The notes under the pieces are model-generated. The model was not told the origin of the DNA, made no database searches, and was given only the letters and a program-made list of their open reading frames with translations. A stretch of 64,000 nucleotides of DNA from Haliotis asinina (taxonomy: Eukaryota > Mollusca > Gastropoda > Lepetellida > Haliotidae), in the NCBI RefSeq assembly GCF_037392515.1, contig NC_090282.1, positions 31,605,554 through 31,669,553 of the forward strand, given 5' to 3'. The position numbers and the translations under genes were made by a program. Positions 60,603 through 64,000 of this stretch are shown one piece after another (positions within the stretch are counted from its first letter, which is position 1; every line of letters starts with the position of its first letter).

Positions 60603-61875
60603 AGGTCACATGCAACGTAAAACACAACTTTGCAGATTCTGGTACCTTCCGGTATGCACTTACCGAAACAAATCATAAAAAATGCCAATTCAACCTATAA
60701 AGTTGAAAAAAACGCGATGAAAAAAAGCCCGCGAAATCGGAGTTCAAACGTTTCACTAAATTCCCCCAGCGCTGGGGGGGAAACTGGTTTCAACAGCTGT
60801 GCTGCGCTGCGTCCATAACGCATGCGCAGTGAATAGGTTCGCAGAGCTTGAAACAGTATGCATGCCCAGCGTCTGAGGTCATGAGCAGTAGTCTAATCTT
60901 GGTTGTGTACACAAACAAGTAAGTTATCTACTAGTTACGTAAAACAACTTGTTTACTGAGATAAGCAGTCACTGTCACAGAGAAAGCTCAGTGTCTGGTT
61001 TATTCACACCTATATGTCTGTCTGCCTGTCTACTAAAGACAACATGCAATACTTAGCTTCAATCATTGACCACGTGCAATTTGAACTTAACACCCATCAG
61101 ACTATACGACATAAAGAAAATAAGTTGATTTATGACTCGTGCACCCTAGTCCCGTGTCTGCCACATTTTGTAATTAGGCACGTGTGATACACATGACATG
61201 TTTTTATGTCTGTGGGTTGCAAACAAACTACATTCATTTTTTTTCGGATGACTGGATCTGACGGAAACTGGTGCAAACTCTTGTCAGTTTCAAGTCCTGG
61301 TTTGTACTTGGACGAATGACAGATTCCAGCCAAGCATCTCTACTGACGTGATTTTTTATTGGATCGAGCCCAGATTCAGAGAACATGTATTTTCCAAACC
61401 CAACATCTCTGTATACATTCTTCATGGATACCGACTTCTTTTCGTGTATATGATTTCGTTTGACAACAGTATATGGATCCATACTGAAACAACGCATCAA
61501 GTACACAAAAAGAAGTTGTTATCCATAAAGAATCTTACTTTCTTGTAACTGGCTATACTTCTAAAATGCCCATCAAACAGATCATCTTTCTGTACACACA
61601 ATGAACCCACAGCATATCAGCAAATGAAACAGCCAATCGGGAGCCGTCGTTACACTTGAGTGCATATCCACCCGCTATGACTGGGTTCGGTCTCCCGAGG
61701 GCTTCGTTTCGGGGGAAGTAAGCCCAAGTACAAAATATTGCACTTTTGAATCTCGATTGTACGCTTATAATTTTGTTTATTTGTTTTTTTTAAAAGCAGC
61801 AATGTATATTATATGTCATGAATAAGTGATAAATGTGTTTTAATTATGTTTGATTTTTTTGGTTGCATGTGACCT
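60603..61875 (-). mobile_element. TTAA-flanked TIR transposon, 1,273 bp, copy 2
   Basis: Reverse-complement of the copy at 43366-44638, with the same outer length, TTAA on both sides (60599-60602, 61876-61879) and the same 14-bp terminal repeat AGGTCACATGCAAC. The shared frame appears on the minus strand from about 61425 (MKNVYRDVGFGKYMFSE ... KLTRVCTSFRQIQSSEK) and diverges in length afterwards. Insertion is intergenic. Confidence 0.85.
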
Positions 61876-62030
61876 TTAAGTACTAGTATGCTGAACAGCA
61901 AAAGAAACAACTCTTTTTTTTTGGTCATGTTTTTACATAGAAGACATAACTATCAACGCTTACTTTCATGACATTTCATATTTTCTAAACTGGCGTTTCT
62001 TTTTCCGTTCAGTATACACAGGGTTTTTTT

Positions 62031-62255
62031 TAACACCGAACAAACACATACAGGTTCAGATGAGGCACTTTTGAAATTACACGGCAGAAATACTGCATAC
62101 ACAGCTTTTCTTTAACACCGAACAAACACATACAGGTTCAGATGAGGCACTTTTGAAATTACACGGCAGAAATACTGCATACACAGCTTTTCTTTAACAC
62201 CGAACACACACAGGTTCAGATGAGGAACTTTTGAAATTACATGACAGAAATGTCC
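62031..62255. repeat. 82-bp tandem repeat, about 2.7 copies
   Basis: TAACACCGAACAAACACA starts at 62031 and 62113; a third unit begins at 62195 with a short internal deletion. Includes CAGGTTCAGATGAGGCACTT. The first two are almost identical, so the duplication is young. Confidence 0.9.
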
Positions 62256-62647
62256 ATATTTTTAAATCACTCCATTCCCCTTTGACTTGACAGCGAGGGT
62301 GACATTTGCCGGCTTCGGTGGACAAAGACCTCATATGAGATTAACATACGGAAGTCATGTTCGTTTAGGTATTACGCGAGTTCATCTTCCGACCCGGTTG
62401 ACCTTCAAACCGCAGCCTATTAAAGACTCTTTTCGTCAGTCTTTCATCTGTAGGAAGTGCAGCCACTTGTAACGGGTCACACACAGGTAGGTGCTCGATG
62501 TTGCCATACGTCAAACATTCATGTAAAACAAGTACAATGTAGGTGTTCACTTTGAGAGTATTTTTTAAAGAAGGCAATGCTTTATCTGAAAATATATATT
62601 ATTCTGTCAATCTGTAGAAGATTGTGTGGAAAGAATACAATTTATAT

Positions 62648-62795
62648 TTTGTTAACGCATGTCATCGCATTTCAATTTGCATAGATTGATGCTCATGCTG
62701 TTGATCAATGGATTACCTAGCCCAGACCCGCTTGACATACTTCCACAATATTGTTGGAACATAGCTTAATGCGATGTTAAATATATTACACTCAG
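62648..62795 (+). mobile_element. SINE family A 3' part, diverged
   Basis: TTGCATAGATTGATGCTCAT, GCTGTTGATCAATGGATTAC and ATATTGTTGGAACATAGCTT. Confidence 0.7.
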
Positions 62796-62924
62796 GAACA
62801 CGGTGATATCTGTGAAAAGGATGGAGCTTTGTTTGTCGTTTATGATCAGTGTGAACATACTATAAGCAATTCCTAACGTGTTAGAACGCGTTCGCTCGTC
62901 CTGCCTAAATTGCATTTTAGTACT

Positions 62925-63075
62925 TTACTTTATTACGCTGAAATGGTTAAAACGTTTACAATTATCAACGACCCAGTTCGACTCCCCTCGAGAGTGTGAA
63001 GCACACTCCTAACGTCCCCGAACCAGTAGAGCAATGCTTAAAGCCGCCTGACACCATACTCACTCACTCTCAAAC
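62925..63075 (+). mobile_element. SINE family B, diverged copy
   Basis: GAAATGGTTAAAACGTTTAC, box-B-like AGTTCGACTCCCC, GTGTGAAGCACACTCCT and the tail CCATACTCACTCACTC. Confidence 0.7.
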
Positions 63076-63393
63076 ATACACACACGGTACATCATGGTAC
63101 ATATCAAACTTGGCCCTGAATTGAAAATTACATAAATATGCTTTTCACTCATAAAAAATATAATTAATTAAAATAAGATTTGAAAATTCAGGACACATCT
63201 ATACTCAACAACGTCCCTTTGAAGTCCGTCTGTTTCATCAACAGCAACACGTTCAGTACACACATTCAGCGTCGGGTAATTCACTGAAAAAATAAGGACA
63301 TTCATCTCAGAGTTAAAACAATCTTTCATCACGAGAGTAAACCACATTTACCACTTTAACCTTTATAAAGGTGGAGCAAATCATTTGTTTCAT

Positions 63394-63709
63394 TCAGAGC
63401 AGTAACCGTGCTGTGTGAAGTTCACCTAAAGGTATGTTAAGGTTAGTGAGCGGAAACATCCAACGCCCCGCTCTTCTTCCGCCCTGCTTTCCTTGATAAT
63501 TCATAACCACGCTGACTGTAAATAACTGCTTTGATGATGCTTCCTTATCGTAATGTAATGTTTTACACAAATCACGAGGAAATAAAACGGCGTGATCCGC
63601 TGTGTCCACGATAAACGTGGAGTAAGAGTTGGACGAACAGCCTGTATAACACCACTCTTGTGCTGGACAGGTCAGTTTTACTATTAAGACATACGTACAT
63701 CCATCTGAT
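63394..63709 (-). CDS. Unrecognised open frame (~104 codons without stop), possible exon
   Basis: On the minus strand the frame stays open from about 63709 to 63394. Its first part is cysteine-bearing (LTCPAQEWCYTGCSSNS), then STFIVDTADHAVLFPRDL and LFTVSVVMNYQGKQ. No family is recognised and neither end shows a clear splice site or start. It could be chance, a worn element, or part of a gene lying to the right on the minus strand. Confidence 0.15.
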
Positions 63710-64000
63710 TACTGTCTGGACACTGGAATATATGTTATTTTATACTATGTAAAAAACCAGATGAGCTTCATTTTTTAAAATTAAGTTTTTAATTTTAGAT
63801 TTTATTTGAACAATAATTAAGTGTTATACAGTAAATTAAATATCATAATATTCTCATGAAATACCGAGCAGGCTCATTACGACATAAAATAAATGAAGGA
63901 AGATGTTTAAATATTGATGTATCTCTACGCACGTCTTGTTTGTAAATTCAGTATAGAGGATGAATTCCATTTTCTTTTAGCATGCAAATGTTATTTTGAA

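Noticed and set aside
1-64000. LTR retrotransposon or virus-like fossil
   Set aside because: I found no paired long terminal repeats, primer-binding site or gag, pol, env or capsid-like motifs that I could defend; the only reverse-transcriptase-related piece is the LINE tail at 45.4 kb.

Overview
The window is animal nuclear DNA. It is AT-rich and intron-dominated, with sparse short exons bounded by GT..AG and many copies of SINE families whose tails run into (ACTC)n. The family whose body includes GATCAACAGCATGAGCATC is the one I associate with abalone genomes, so I infer a vetigastropod mollusc, most likely Haliotis. This rests on memory of that repeat, not on a search. There are no bacterial features, CRISPR arrays, stand-alone rRNA or tRNA genes, or LTR/retroviral elements that I could support.

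Three host genes are supported by protein similarity and clean splice sites. (1) DENND4 (Crag/DENND4A-C family, Rab GEF) is on the minus strand. Only its first two coding exons lie here (6637-6932 and 1331-1520); the gene continues past position 1, and its 5' UTR lies upstream across a very long intron, possibly starting near 39.54 kb. (2) HAUS1 (augmin subunit 1) is on the plus strand, complete, nine exons from 41237 to 49111, predicted 284 residues. (3) A KCTD7/KCTD14-like BTB gene is on the plus strand, two coding exons (50790-50831 and 53032-53778), 262 residues. HAUS1 and the KCTD gene are tandem, about 1.7 kb apart; DENND4 points away from them, so a divergent promoter region is expected around 39.4-41.2 kb. 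The three products (Rab exchange factor, spindle microtubule branching, BTB adaptor) share no obvious pathway.

Layout: 1-6.9 kb, DENND4 coding exons, with an intron-containing fragment of a Crypton-type tyrosine recombinase (2607-3252, plus strand) in the intron between them. 7-39 kb, presumed DENND4 5' intron, almost only repeats: a 59-bp satellite split by a MITE, other minisatellites, SINEs, foldback elements and a dispersed ~220-bp repeat. 39-41.2 kb, candidate promoters. 41.2-49.1 kb, HAUS1, whose introns hold four different tandem arrays, one of them (70-bp unit) made from the gene's own exon 6 plus its splice donor, as well as a 1,273-bp TTAA-flanked transposon and a LINE tail. 49.3-54 kb, a nested foldback, a SINE, and the KCTD gene, whose intron carries a 1,164-bp stretch bounded by perfect 21-bp inverted repeats and containing a hammerhead-like motif. 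54-64 kb, intergenic, with SINEs, MITEs, a second 1,273-bp TTAA element in opposite orientation, and an 82-bp tandem repeat.

I did not find a wholly new multi-gene system. The most unusual signals are the exon-derived splice-donor minisatellite, the pair of equal-length TTAA elements sharing a reading frame, the Crypton fragment with intact splice sites, the inverted-repeat element with the ribozyme-like core, and the single switch in SINE family A orientation at the presumed divergent promoter.
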